Source: Tumebacillus lacus (GTDB taxonomy: Bacteria; Bacillota; Bacilli; Tumebacillales; Tumebacillaceae). Taken from it: DNA of 64,000 bases. The stretch lies in NCBI RefSeq assembly GCF_026410385.1, contig NZ_JAPMLT010000004.1, positions 124,001-188,000 of the forward strand, in the 5' to 3' direction. Below, piece after piece: positions 8,971 through 17,339 of the stretch. Within the stretch, counting starts at the first letter, position 1; each line of letters begins with the position of its first letter. Both the position numbers and the translations under genes were made by a program. The notes under the pieces are model-generated. The model searched no databases. It saw only the letters and a list, made by a program, of their open reading frames with translations, and was not told the DNA's origin.

Positions 8971-9153
8971 ATGTTTGACAGAACCACGTTTTCCTCGTTG
9001 CGTGGCAATCGGGTGCGGTTTCGCACGCGCCGTGGCCGGAGCATTAGCGGGCGGGTCGTCGTTGTGAGCCGACAGTTCGTCTTTGTCCGCACGAGCTCCC
9101 GGACTGTGGTCGTCGTGCGACAGAGCAGCGTCGTTTCGATCTCCGTTCGTTAA
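8971..9153 (+). CDS. Small basic beta-rich protein of unknown function
   Basis: A 60-aa, strongly basic protein made of alternating Val/Arg/Ser strands (VRFRTRRGRSISGRVVVVSRQFVFVR). The pattern suggests a small beta-barrel or Sm-like fold, possibly nucleic-acid-binding. The ATG at 8971 lies 10 bases after GGAGGT. The GTG at 8959 overlaps the ribosome site and is less likely. It is flanked by the cyclase-like gene and a strong terminator. I do not recognise a named family. Confidence 0.55.
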   Translation: MFDRTTFSSLRGNRVRFRTRRGRSISGRVVVVSRQFVFVRTSSRTVVVVRQSSVVSISVR

Positions 9154-9164
9154 AACAGACTAGG

Positions 9165-9201
9165 AAAAAAGTCCCCGTCTTGCAAAGATGGGGGCTTTTT
9201 T
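9165..9201 (+). terminator. Rho-independent terminator
   Basis: The hairpin GCCCCCATC/GATGGGGGC-type stem has one mismatch and is followed by TTTTTT. It closes the small basic gene. Confidence 0.8.
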
Positions 9202-9301
9202 GTTGAAACTCGTGATAAAATGTCGAGAGAGATGTAACCAAGCCCGGTGTTTATGCGACTGACAAGAGGTACGGGGATGGATAAGAGGAGGATATTTTGT
9301 T

Positions 9302-10264
9302 GTGATCGAGCTCATTGTCGGCGTGATCGCCTTTTTCACTGCGTGGCTGCTCGTGCCGCCACTTCGCAAACTTGCTTTTCAATACAAATTTGTCGATCTG
9401 CCCAATCCGCGCAAAGTGCATAAAGAACCGCTGCCTTTGCTCGGAGGAGCGGCGATCTTCGGCGGCTTTTTGCTGGCGACTCTGCTGGTGCAGGAGCGCT
9501 GGGCAGAGGGGGCACAGGCGTACACGGGCCTTGTGATCGGGGCCGCGCTGCTCTTTGCCATCGGTTTGGTCGACGACTGGTTCAAGACGCGGGGCAAGGA
9601 CTTCCCGGCCGCGCCCCGCTTTGTGATTCACATCCTCGCCGCGTGGGCGGTGATCGCGTACGGGGGCGCGGTGCAGGGCTTTACGATGCCGTTCCCGGAG
9701 CCGCACTACGTCGCGCTGCCGCAGACGCTGTCGTACATCGTCACGATCCTGTGGATCGTCGGCGTGATCAACGTGTTTAACTTCCTCGACGGCATCGACG
9801 GACTCGCCGGGGGCATCGCCGCGATCTCGGCGATGACGCTGGCGTTGGTCGCGCTGTTCCAAGGACAGGTGCCGTCGGCGATCTTTGCCATCGCGCTGGC
9901 CGGCGCGGCGCTTGGCTTCCTGCGGCACAACTTCTACCCGGCGCGGATCATCATGGGCGATGCCGGGTCGACGCTGTGCGGCTTTTTGCTGGCGGCGATC
10001 TCGGTGATCGGGGCGTTCAAATCGGTGACGGCCGTCTCCATTTTTGTCCCGGTGCTCGCCTTGGGCGTGCCGATCCTCGACGGGGTGCGCGTGGTGATCG
10101 AGCGGATGCTCAAAGGCCAACCGCCGCATAAAGCGGACCGCAACCATTCGCACCACAAACTGCTCGACGCCGGTTTTTCGCAACGGCAGACTGTCGCGAT
10201 CCTCTATATGATCGGCACCTGTTTCTCGCTGACCTCGCTGATCGTCTTGCTGGTCGAGCGATAA
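9302..10264 (+). CDS. MraY/WecA/TagO-family undecaprenyl-phosphate sugar-1-phosphate transferase
   Basis: A 320-aa polytopic membrane enzyme that moves a HexNAc-1-phosphate from a UDP-sugar to undecaprenyl phosphate, the first step of teichoic acid or other wall-glycan synthesis. Family motifs are visible: the early PNPRKVHKEPLPLLGG, LVDDWF (catalytic Asp pair), NFLDGIDGLAGG, IIMGDAGST and the late HHKLLDAGF. About ten hydrophobic helices are evident. The GTG start follows GAGGAGG. Length and the HHKLLD motif fit TagO/WecA better than the peptidoglycan MraY, but the acceptor polymer is inferred. uppP follows 50 bp downstream, so both genes act on the same lipid carrier. Confidence 0.88.
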   Translation: MIELIVGVIAFFTAWLLVPPLRKLAFQYKFVDLPNPRKVHKEPLPLLGGAAIFGGFLLATLLVQERWAEGAQAYTGLVIGAALLFAIGLVDDWFKTRGKDFPAAPRFVIHILAAWAVIAYGGAVQGFTMPFPEPHYVALPQTLSYIVTILWIVGVINVFNFLDGIDGLAGGIAAISAMTLALVALFQGQVPSAIFAIALAGAALGFLRHNFYPARIIMGDAGSTLCGFLLAAISVIGAFKSVTAVSIFVPVLALGVPILDGVRVVIERMLKGQPPHKADRNHSHHKLLDAGFSQRQTVAILYMIGTCFSLTSLIVLLVER

Positions 10265-10315
10265 GACCGGGTCACAGAGGCAAACACACTACTGAACACA
10301 TCAGCGGAGGAAGAT

Positions 10316-11131
10316 ATGGAACCCACTTTGCAAGCGTTGATCCTTGGCATCGTCGAGGGTCTGACCGAATTTTTGCCTGTGTCCTCGACCGGGCATATGA
10401 TCTTGACCGGGGAGTTGATCGGCTTCACCGGTGACAAAGCCAAAACGTTTGAAATCGTCGTGCAGCTCGGCTCGATCCTCGCCATCGTCGTGATGTTCTG
10501 GAAAAAGCTGATCGGCATGTTCAACCCGAAAAAGATCTCGATGGAAGAGTTTCGCAATCCGACCGGGCTCAACCTGCTGCACATCACGCTCGGCATGTTC
10601 CCGGCGTTGTTGGTCGCGTTTTTGCTTCACGATCTGATCAAAGAGTACTTGTTCGAAGCGTACTGGGTCGTCTTTTCGCTGGTCCTCGGGGCGCTGTTGA
10701 TGATCTTTGCGGAGTTCTTCTCGAAAAAACGCCGCATCCTGTCCCCGACTGTCGACGACCTGACCTACAAGCAGGCACTGTCGATCGGCCTGTTCCAGTG
10801 CATGGCGCTGTGGCCTGGATTTTCCCGCTCCGGTTCGACGATCTCCGGCGGTCTGATCGTCGGCACCTCTCATAAAGCGGCGGCTGAGTTTTCCTTCATG
10901 ATGGCGGTGCCGATCATGGTGATTGCCAGCGGCTATGACCTGTTCAAGAGCCGCGACCTGCTTTCGATGAGCGACCTGCCGATGTTTGCCACCGGCTTTG
11001 TGGCAGCGTTTGTCGTGGCGTTGCTGGCGGTGTTCTCGTTCTTGAAGATCTTGGAGAAAGTGAAACTGACTCCGTTTGCGATCTATCGCATCCTTTTGGC
11101 GACGGTGTTCTGGTTCTATATGTACGGTTGA
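10316..11131 (+). CDS. uppP: Undecaprenyl-diphosphatase UppP/BacA
   Basis: A 271-aa integral membrane phosphatase. It dephosphorylates undecaprenyl pyrophosphate to recycle the lipid carrier for wall synthesis and contributes to bacitracin tolerance. The conserved [17 protein letters not shown] motif is at residues about 13-29, and the second motif [13 protein letters not shown] is at about 165-177. The length is typical. GGAGG lies just before the ATG. It probably shares a transcript with the upstream glycosyl-phosphate transferase. Confidence 0.95.
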   Translation: MEPTLQALILGIVEGLTEFLPVSSTGHMILTGELIGFTGDKAKTFEIVVQLGSILAIVVMFWKKLIGMFNPKKISMEEFRNPTGLNLLHITLGMFPALLVAFLLHDLIKEYLFEAYWVVFSLVLGALLMIFAEFFSKKRRILSPTVDDLTYKQALSIGLFQCMALWPGFSRSGSTISGGLIVGTSHKAAAEFSFMMAVPIMVIASGYDLFKSRDLLSMSDLPMFATGFVAAFVVALLAVFSFLKILEKVKLTPFAIYRILLATVFWFYMYG

Positions 11132-11139
11132 TGCATGAG

Positions 11140-11181
11140 AAAAGCCCTCGAATCCTTTGGAGATTCGAGGGCTTTGTTTTA
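11140..11181. terminator. Bidirectional terminator
   Basis: The stem AAAGCCCTCGAATC/GATTCGAGGGCTTT lies between uppP and the convergent small membrane gene. Confidence 0.85.
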
Positions 11182-11412
11182 TTTCGCTTCTCGTTCTGCC
11201 CAGAGCAGATAAAGCAGGCCGATCACGAGCGAGACGATGCTGAGTGTGAGCGGGAGGTCTCCGATGTAGGACAAGAACCTCGCAAATGTTTCCTTGCTGT
11301 ATTCGTTATCCACAGAGATCCCGGCCCCATAGATGGCGGCCGCCACATAGCGGATGCCGAACAGCCATATCGCAAATCCGATGAATGCTACACCTGCTGA
11401 TCTTCTTGTCAT
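11179..11412 (-). CDS. Small two-helix membrane protein, unknown
   Basis: A 77-aa protein with hydrophobic helices at about 6-29 and 50-72 joined by a polar loop. No family is recognised. It lies 24 bp after the secreted protein gene on the same strand and is probably cotranscribed with it. GAGGT precedes the start. Confidence 0.6.
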   Translation of the reverse strand: MTRRSAGVAFIGFAIWLFGIRYVAAAIYGAGISVDNEYSKETFARFLSYIGDLPLTLSIVSLVIGLLYLLWAEREAK

Positions 11413-11436
11413 CTCGAAGTACCTCCCGATTGCGGT

Positions 11437-12156
11437 TTAGAGTGTGACTTTTTTGAAGTAGACAGAACCGTTCGGTTTCCAGGAGTTTCCGTTGCCTTTG
11501 TAGGTGTCGGTAGGCGTCCCGCAGTCGTCTTCCCAGACTTCCCACGAATGTTTGTCATGCAGCGCGTACGCTTCCAGTCGGCCGTAGGTGCCGGACGGAA
11601 CCGCCCACGTGCCGGTGGAAGAGACGCCATAAGTTCCCGTCACGCTGTAGCCTACGCCTGCCGATACCACTTCCGCACTGACCCCGACGTTTGCCGAGAA
11701 CGTAGCCGATACGCTCTTCGATACGGTGACCGACAGCGTGATCGGACCAGCGCCTTCGGAAGCGCCGATGCGCTGGTTGGTGAAGTAGTAGTTGTTGCCG
11801 AGGTAGGAGACGTTTTTCAGGAAGAGACCGGTGCACCATTGCGGAGTGACAGTGTCGGTCTGCACCGGTGTTGCGGTGCGGGTCATGCTGAGCATGTCAG
11901 TTTTGTACGCTTTCTTTTCGGCTTCCGACAGTTTGCCGGAGTAGGCGACGGTGCCGCCTGCGATGGACGCGTCCGCATGCCCGCCTTGAAGCAGTTCATA
12001 GTGCTGAGCTTCTTCTTTGGTCAGTTCGATGAGAGTGACCGTCTGTTTGGTCGCAAAGCTCGGATGCACCGCTTGCGTGCCGCTGGCTGAAGCGACCGAC
12101 GTCGTGGCAAACAACACGCCGATCAGCAGCGGAAGTGCTCGGTTCCAATGTTTCAT
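11437..12156 (-). CDS. Secreted protein of unknown function, Ser/Val-rich beta domain
   Basis: A 239-aa protein. A signal peptide covers about residues 1-24 (cleavage near ASA). Residues about 28-90 form a polar helical region. A beta-rich stretch at about 130-205 has strictly alternating Ser/Val/Thr (ITLSVTVSKSVSATFS..., then AEVVSAGVGYSVTG), reminiscent of amphipathic strands in pore-forming or surface proteins. The end carries a Trp/Cys motif (EVWEDDCG) that could pair with the earlier Cys in WCTGL. No enzyme motif is seen. The small membrane protein immediately downstream might be a partner. The pore-former idea is speculation from the strand pattern only. Confidence 0.6.
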   Translation of the reverse strand: MKHWNRALPLLIGVLFATTSVASASGTQAVHPSFATKQTVTLIELTKEEAQHYELLQGGHADASIAGGTVAYSGKLSEAEKKAYKTDMLSMTRTATPVQTDTVTPQWCTGLFLKNVSYLGNNYYFTNQRIGASEGAGPITLSVTVSKSVSATFSANVGVSAEVVSAGVGYSVTGTYGVSSTGTWAVPSGTYGRLEAYALHDKHSWEVWEDDCGTPTDTYKGNGNSWKPNGSVYFKKVTL

Positions 12157-12395
12157 CGTGAATTCTTCCCCCCATTTTTCTGTAAAAATGGATTCCTCTG
12201 CGTGAGTTGTTTGCAGAGAAATTCGGAATTGCTTTTAGTTTACAAAATTAATGTAATCAGCACAAGAAAGGATTATGTCACTTTTTGTAAGTGTTCGTTT
12301 GATCGGGCGGGTTTTTTTCGTTCTCTGTACTGAACGCCGTACAATCGAGTGAGATGTTTGATAAAATGGGATGGCTGGAAGGAGATTGGGGAAAA

Positions 12396-12437
12396 ATGGG
12401 CTCGATTTTTTTGACTATTGCGGGGGGAAAGAATTGA
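12396..12437 (+). other. Possible 13-codon leader ORF overlapping the next start
   Basis: An ATG preceded by AAGGAGA opens a 13-codon frame (MGSIFLTIAGGKN). Its TGA overlaps the TTG of the downstream gene as TTGA, a layout typical of translational coupling. It could also be chance. Confidence 0.3.
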
Positions 12438-12745
12438 AAAACAAGACGGCATTTTACACATTGTTATTTTCGCAGATTTTGTATGGGATGTTTGTGTTTG
12501 TTTGGTTGGTGTTTTTGGGGTTGTCGGTGATGATGTTCGATGCGCCAGGGTCGGAGAAGGACCCGACGACGCTGACGATCTTTTTTGCGATCTTGATCTA
12601 CCCGGTGGGGCTGCTCGGGGGCATCATCTCCAGTTGGGTCTGCTATGCTCAGCAAAAGTATAAGCTGGCGTATTGGCTCAACTGCATTCCGTTGCTTTGG
12701 CTGATTCCCATTGTGGGGTTCTGGAGTTATGCGTTGCTCAGTTAA
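12434..12745 (+). CDS. Small membrane protein, unknown
   Basis: A protein of about 103 aa with three or four hydrophobic segments (about 6-32, 46-68 and 78-98) and a short polar loop. No family is recognised. The chosen start is the TTG preceded by GGGGGG; an ATG at 12371 would add a non-hydrophobic leader. Many codons are T/G-rich compared with neighbours. A terminator follows directly. Confidence 0.55.
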   Translation: MKNKTAFYTLLFSQILYGMFVFVWLVFLGLSVMMFDAPGSEKDPTTLTIFFAILIYPVGLLGGIISSWVCYAQQKYKLAYWLNCIPLLWLIPIVGFWSYALLS

Positions 12746-12755
12746 ATGTGCATGG

Positions 12756-12793
12756 AAAAGGACCGAGAGCATGCAGATGCTCCCGGTCCTTTT
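12756..12793 (+). terminator. Rho-independent terminator
   Basis: The long stem AAAAGGACCG/CGGTCCTTTT has an inner AGCAT/ATGCT pairing. Confidence 0.8.
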
Positions 12794-12913
12794 CGCTTCA
12801 GGAAGAGTATTCCTCAAACGCTCCCACCACTATGCGGAGTCGAACAATTGGAGTATAATGAGGAGGTTATCAATTGTCTGTGATCTCGATTCAAAGATAG
12901 GAGTGAAACACAC

Positions 12914-13015
12914 ATGATGAAGCCGAAAAACGCAATGATCACCTTCGCAGTGGTCGGCGTCGTGGTGATCGTGGGCACCGTGGGTTCCTGGATGGGCTAT
13001 ATGATGGGCAACTAA
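12914..13015 (+). CDS. 33-aa single-helix membrane peptide
   Basis: This short gene starts at tandem ATG codons 6-9 bases after AGGAGTG. It encodes a positively charged N-terminus (MMKPK) and one hydrophobic helix (AVVGVVVIVGTVG) ending MMGN. The good ribosome site and a following CACCC/GGGTG hairpin support a real gene. It could be a small regulatory membrane peptide; no family is recognised. Confidence 0.55.
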   Translation: MMKPKNAMITFAVVGVVVIVGTVGSWMGYMMGN

Positions 13016-13094
13016 ATCATGATCGTTACGCACCCTCGGGCCAGTTGGTCCGGGGGTGTTGTTGCATAGATGCAGAAGTAGCAGCAAAAGCGTG

Positions 13095-13132
13095 AAAAGG
13101 ACAACTCGGAGAACGCCGGGTTGTCCTTTTTT
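13095..13132. terminator. Bidirectional terminator
   Basis: The stem AAAAGGACAACTCGG/CCGGGTTGTCCTTTT lies between the 33-aa gene and the convergent 13143-13361 gene. Confidence 0.8.
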
Positions 13133-13142
13133 CATGTTCAAA

Positions 13143-13361
13143 TCATGACTCGATGATCAGGATGCGCGATCTCGGCACCGGGACAGGGGCTCCTTGTTCC
13201 GGTTGGAACTGGACGACGTCGGGAGAGTTGGTGGAGACGAGACGGCCGCGCTGGGTTTGGACGAGGTCGTCCGGTTCGGCGTACGGTTTTTCGTTGGAAA
13301 AGGTGACGTTGACCGTCTGGCCGCTGTCGAGCACTTCGTTCAGTCGCGATTCGGTAGACAT
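13143..13361 (-). CDS. Small acidic protein, unknown
   Basis: A 72-aa hydrophilic protein (MSTESRLNEVLDSG...). The start is set by AGAGGAGG about 7 bases upstream; a longer frame upstream has no ribosome site. It has no cysteines, signal or membrane segment. Residues PVPVPRSRI near the end suggest a short beta strand. No family is recognised. Confidence 0.55.
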   Translation of the reverse strand: MSTESRLNEVLDSGQTVNVTFSNEKPYAEPDDLVQTQRGRLVSTNSPDVVQFQPEQGAPVPVPRSRILIIES

Positions 13362-13476
13362 GACAGGTTCCTCCTCTTGCTTTGGATCACCTATAGAGTG
13401 CGGAAAAATGCGGGGACACATACACGTGGTTGAATTTGGCACGTCACCGCGTTGTTGTATTTAATTATAAATGTGT

Positions 13477-13505
13477 TTGACCGAAATACATTCTAATGAT
13501 ATTAT
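13477..13505 (+). promoter_or_regulatory. SigA-type promoter of the cysteine dioxygenase gene
   Basis: TTGACC, 17 bases, then TATTAT. The palindrome ATGATATTATCAT (13496-13508) covers the -10 and could be an operator. Confidence 0.55.
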
Positions 13506-13602
13506 CATAATTAATATTAGTTGTTCTTGTATTTACACATAAACCGATTTGCTTACTAGGGAAAGACAGAAGATCTGAAGAAACCTAGGAGGTAATACAA
13601 AG

Positions 13603-14190
13603 ATGGATTTCACCCGCCGAATGGAAGAGAGTTTTGGTCACTTGATCAAGCCGAATGCAAAGGAACTGCGTGAGGCGATTGAGCGTTTGGATGTGACGAT
13701 GGAAGATCTGCACCCGTATATCACCGATTTTGGACCGTATCCGTACGGCCGCAAGATGATCTATAAATCGGATGATGTCGAGATGCTGGTGATGAACTGG
13801 TCCAACCACATGGACTGCGCGCCGCACGATCACGGCTCGTCGATGGGCTGGGTATCGGTGCTGGAAGGCGAGTCGACGCATATCCTGTACGATCTCGACG
13901 AGGACGGCGTGCCGGTGGAAAAGGTGACGCGTCTCGAAGCGACCGGGACGCACGTCTACGCCGGGGAGAAGATGATCCACGCGATGGGCAATCACTCGGA
14001 CGGCTCGCTGGTGACGGTGCATGTGTACTCGCCGCCGATCACGGGCATGAAGGTATACGATCTGGAAAAATGCGCGGTCTGCATCGTCAGCGACGACTGC
14101 GGAGCTTGGTGGCCGGAGCACGACCGCCAGATCCTGCAGGAGATCAAACTGCGAAATGCAAGTGAATTGGCGGTCGGAGAAAAAGCATAA
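13603..14190 (+). CDS. Cysteine dioxygenase (type I)
   Basis: A 195-aa cupin enzyme that oxidises L-cysteine to cysteine sulfinate using non-haem iron. The cupin metal motif is seen as CAPHDHGSSMGW (two His) with the third His in VTVHVYSPP. It corresponds to the bacterial CdoA/YubC type. Its length is near that of bacterial homologues. AGGAGG precedes the ATG. A consensus-like promoter overlapped by a palindrome lies 100 bp upstream. An MFS transporter follows on the same strand after ~170 bp and might export a product, which is an inference. Confidence 0.88.
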   Translation: MDFTRRMEESFGHLIKPNAKELREAIERLDVTMEDLHPYITDFGPYPYGRKMIYKSDDVEMLVMNWSNHMDCAPHDHGSSMGWVSVLEGESTHILYDLDEDGVPVEKVTRLEATGTHVYAGEKMIHAMGNHSDGSLVTVHVYSPPITGMKVYDLEKCAVCIVSDDCGAWWPEHDRQILQEIKLRNASELAVGEKA

Positions 14191-14362
14191 AGACAAAGAG
14201 CTGACAGGGAGGAAAGCGCTGTCTTTGAAGGGGCTTTCAAAGAAGAGACTTTCAGAGAAGGGACTTCAGTGAAGATCTGTTCTGAGAAGGGCTTTATCAA
14301 GCGGGCGGTGAATTCATCTCTCGAAGTTGTTGAGTGTGTGTGATGAAAGAGTGGGGTCGATC

Positions 14363-15565
14363 ATGAGTCGGGCTGTCGTCCTGTTGTGTTTGTCTGTTTT
14401 TGTGTTGGTGCTCGGCACTGGCATCGTGGCGCCGCTGTTGGCTCCGCTGGCCCGGGATCTGGGCGCGACGGGGTTTTGGGTGGCGATGCTCTACAGCGGA
14501 TTTTCGCTCGTTCGGCTGATCCTCGGCAACCCGGTCGGACGCCTGAGCGACCGCAAAGGCCCCAAAATGATGCTGACGATCTCGCTGTTGTTTTATCCGT
14601 TTATCGCCCTGACCTACATCACGGCCGAGCATTTTGCCCAACTGCTCGGAGCGCGCCTCCTGCATGGGGTGGCGTCGGCGATGATGTTGCCGATGGCGAT
14701 GGCCTATATGGGGCAGGTATCCCCGCGCGGCGAGGAAGGCCGCTATATGGGCATCTACAACACGGTGTTCAACATCGGCAGCGGACTCGGCCCTTTGGTC
14801 GGCGGGCTCGTGGCGCAGGTATACGGCGTGTTGGCGGCGTTTTGGTCGCTGATGGGGCTCGCGTTTGTGGCGATCACCATCGTGTTTTTCCTGCCCAAGG
14901 TCGAGCCGGTCGGCGACCGCCGCACGCGCGGGGACGGCGGCAGGCCGCTGTCGACGTGGGATCTGTTTCGCCATCCAGGGCTGTTGGCGGTCGCCGGGAT
15001 CTTTGTGGTGCTGGCGGTGCTGGAGATCTATTTCATCTCCTTCTTCCCGCTGTTTGCACAAGAGCGAGGGATCTCGACGTTTGCGACCGGCTTTCTGATC
15101 GCCCTGAACTACGTGGCGATTGGCGTGATGCAGGTGCCGTTCGGGAGGCTCGCCGACCGGGTCGACCGGTCGAAGTTGATCACCGGCGCGGCCTTTTTTA
15201 CGGCGGCCGCATTGCTCCTGTTCCCGCTGGCACAGGGTGTGTGGGCGATCGCCGGAATGATGCTGCTGGTCGGCGTCGGAACGGCGTTGACGCTGTCCGC
15301 GTCGGCCGCGCTGTCGGCAGTGCTGGGCCGCTCCATCGGCATGGGCAGCACGATGGGCTTTCTCGGCACGGCCAACTCGCTCGGGATGATCCTCGGTCCG
15401 CTGGCGAACGGCGCGTGTGTCGACTATTTCACCGTCGAGGCGACGTTCTATTTTTCCGGCGTTGTCTGGTTGCTGGGAGCTGTGTTGTTCCTCTCCCTGT
15501 GGGCGGCGTACAGGCGGCAGGCCACGCCCGATGCAGGGATTGGCAACATCAGTCCCGGCAAATAA
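14363..15565 (+). CDS. MFS transporter
   Basis: A protein of about 400 aa with twelve predicted TM helices. The MFS motif A appears in the loop after TM2 as GNPVGRLSDRKGPK, with a related copy in the second half (PFGRLADRVDRSK). The start is the ATG at 14363; the upstream TTG at 14327 would add a polar leader. Motifs do not reveal the substrate. It converges on motB across a strong hairpin. Confidence 0.85.
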   Translation: MSRAVVLLCLSVFVLVLGTGIVAPLLAPLARDLGATGFWVAMLYSGFSLVRLILGNPVGRLSDRKGPKMMLTISLLFYPFIALTYITAEHFAQLLGARLLHGVASAMMLPMAMAYMGQVSPRGEEGRYMGIYNTVFNIGSGLGPLVGGLVAQVYGVLAAFWSLMGLAFVAITIVFFLPKVEPVGDRRTRGDGGRPLSTWDLFRHPGLLAVAGIFVVLAVLEIYFISFFPLFAQERGISTFATGFLIALNYVAIGVMQVPFGRLADRVDRSKLITGAAFFTAAALLLFPLAQGVWAIAGMMLLVGVGTALTLSASAALSAVLGRSIGMGSTMGFLGTANSLGMILGPLANGACVDYFTVEATFYFSGVVWLLGAVLFLSLWAAYRRQATPDAGIGNISPGK

Positions 15566-15613
15566 AAAAACACCCGCATCGCCGGAGTCTCCGGGTCGAT
15601 GCGGGTGTTTTTT
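15564..15613. terminator. Bidirectional terminator
   Basis: The stem AAAAAACACCCGCATCG/CGATGCGGGTGTTTTTT lies between the MFS gene and motB. Confidence 0.9.
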
Positions 15614-15614
15614 A

Positions 15615-16391
15615 TCAGAACGTCTTTTTCTGAATAAAGACCTCGATGCGGCGGTTCTGGCCGCGATGCTCCACCGTGTCGTTCGGTGCGACCGGTTGGA
15701 ACTCGCCATAGCCGGTGGCGCTGAAGTTGGCGGGGTTGAGATTGCCGTTTGACAGCAGGACGTGCAGGAAATTGACCGCACGCTCGGTGCTCAAGTCCCA
15801 GTTCGACGAGTACTGACCGGAAGAGATCGGCACGTTGTCGGTGTGACCGGAGACGATCACCTTGCGCGGATAGGCGCTGAGCAGGTGCGACATCGCCACG
15901 CCGAGATTGCGCGCTTCCGGGCGGATGTCGGCACTGCCCGATTGGAAGAAGGCGAGATCGCGGATGACGATCTTGAGCCCCTCGGGCAGCAGTTGGGTCT
16001 CGAATTGGTCTTCGAGTCCGTTTTGGAGGATGTACTGGTCCATGTTTTTCTTGAGTTTTTCCAGTTCTTCTTGTTCTTCCTGCTCTTGCTGGGCTTTTTC
16101 CTGCTGTTCCTTCGTCGGTTGCGGCGTGACAGTCTGAGACGGGTCGGACGGCGAGTTATCAGAGGAGCGCGGCACCGGAGTCGGCGTCGGGCTCGGCTGT
16201 TGCAACACGCCGGTGCCGCCGTTGAATGCGTTACTGAGCGACTGAGAGAGCATCTCAAATTTCTTGGCATCGACCGTCGAAGAGGCGAACAAAACGATGA
16301 ACAAGGCGAGCAACAAGGTGAGCAGATCCGCATACGGGATCAGCCAGGTCTCGTCGATATGCTCCTCGTGATGATGGCGCTTCTTAGCCAT
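15615..16391 (-). CDS. motB: Flagellar motor stator protein MotB
   Basis: A 258-aa protein. It has a cytoplasmic basic/His-rich start (KKRHHHEEH), then one TM at about 20-40 carrying the ion-channel Asp in PYADLLTLLLALF. A Ser/Pro/Thr-rich linker with a Q/E-rich helix follows, then an OmpA/MotB peptidoglycan-binding domain (VSGHTDNVPISS... ending GQNRRIEVFI). With MotA it forms the stator converting ion flow into flagellar rotation. The start overlaps the motA stop by 8 bp. Confidence 0.93.
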   Translation of the reverse strand: MAKKRHHHEEHIDETWLIPYADLLTLLLALFIVLFASSTVDAKKFEMLSQSLSNAFNGGTGVLQQPSPTPTPVPRSSDNSPSDPSQTVTPQPTKEQQEKAQQEQEEQEELEKLKKNMDQYILQNGLEDQFETQLLPEGLKIVIRDLAFFQSGSADIRPEARNLGVAMSHLLSAYPRKVIVSGHTDNVPISSGQYSSNWDLSTERAVNFLHVLLSNGNLNPANFSATGYGEFQPVAPNDTVEHRGQNRRIEVFIQKKTF

Positions 16392-17181
16392 TGTCGTTGT
16401 CCTCCGCCGCTTCTTCCGGCTTGAGGTTGCGCTGGTTCATCGGGAGGTAGACCAAAAGTTTCTCTTCGATCGCGTTCGGCAGGAAGCCGGCCTGGATGGA
16501 GAGGATGCCTTCCATCATGATGCGTTTGAGTTCGACTTCTTGCTGCGATTTGCGTTTGAGTTTGTTTGCAAAGGGGTGCCAGAGCACGTACCCGGAGAAG
16601 ATACCGAACAGGGTCGCGATAAACGCGGCGGCGATGGAGTGGCCGAGCGCGTCGATGTCTTTCAAGTTGCCGAGCGCGGCGACCAGACCGATAACCGCAC
16701 CGAGAACCCCGAGAGTCGGCGCATAGGTGCCGGCCTGCGAGAAGATCAACGCACCTGCGCGGTGACGATCTTCCATCGCGGCGATCTCTTCATCGAGGAC
16801 TTGCTGCACGTAGGTGGCTTCCCCGCCGTCGACGATCATCTGCATGCCTTTTTTCAGGAACGGATCGTCGATCTCCACCACTTTTTCTTCCAAGGTGAGC
16901 AGGCCTTCACGACGGGCGGTCAACGCCCATTCGCTGAGTTGGCGGATCAGATCGCGCTTGTCGATCAGCTGCGTTTCCTTGAAGATGATCTTGAACAAGG
17001 CCGGGAGTTTTTTCAGCTCATCCATGGGGAAGGCGATGAAGATGGCAGCGGCCGTGCCGGCAAAGATGATCATCAGAGCTGCCGGGTTGAACAGCGCGAC
17101 CAAGCTTGCGCCTTTCAAGACCATGCCAACGCCTACAGCCACGAGGCCAAGGACGATACCAATCACACTGGATTTTTCCAT
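16384..17181 (-). CDS. motA: Flagellar motor stator protein MotA
   Basis: A protein of about 265 aa with four TM helices. The typical GTYAPTLGVLGAVIGLVAALGNL segment sits in TM3 and TM4 follows. The cytoplasmic loop holds the charged residues that contact FliG. The start is chosen at the second of two adjacent ATGs, six bases after GGAGGT; the long upstream extension has no signal. It is translationally coupled to motB. No other flagellar genes are present, so this is a detached stator operon. Confidence 0.93.
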   Translation of the reverse strand: MEKSSVIGIVLGLVAVGVGMVLKGASLVALFNPAALMIIFAGTAAAIFIAFPMDELKKLPALFKIIFKETQLIDKRDLIRQLSEWALTARREGLLTLEEKVVEIDDPFLKKGMQMIVDGGEATYVQQVLDEEIAAMEDRHRAGALIFSQAGTYAPTLGVLGAVIGLVAALGNLKDIDALGHSIAAAFIATLFGIFSGYVLWHPFANKLKRKSQQEVELKRIMMEGILSIQAGFLPNAIEEKLLVYLPMNQRNLKPEEAAEDNDNG

Positions 17182-17283
17182 CATTCTACCTCCATAAAAG
17201 AACAGTCCCTTACGTATATCTATGTGTTTCGACATACCCTGACAAGTTCCCTGTTGATCAGACATGAAAAATATTTGGAATTC

Positions 17284-17322
17284 AAAAAAAAAAAACCGTG
17301 GGCCTTTTGGCTCACGGTCTTT
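17284..17322. terminator. Terminator hairpin between CoA-transferase and motA region
   Basis: The stem ACCGTGGGCC/GGCTCACGGT has an A10 run on one side and a T run on the other. It lies upstream of motA and downstream of the CoA-transferase gene. Confidence 0.75.
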
Positions 17323-17339
17323 TCATTTTTTTTGCCTTA

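Noticed and set aside
11548-12090. 180-codon plus-strand ORF opposite the secreted protein
   Set aside because: The minus-strand product has a signal peptide and good start; the plus frame has neither.
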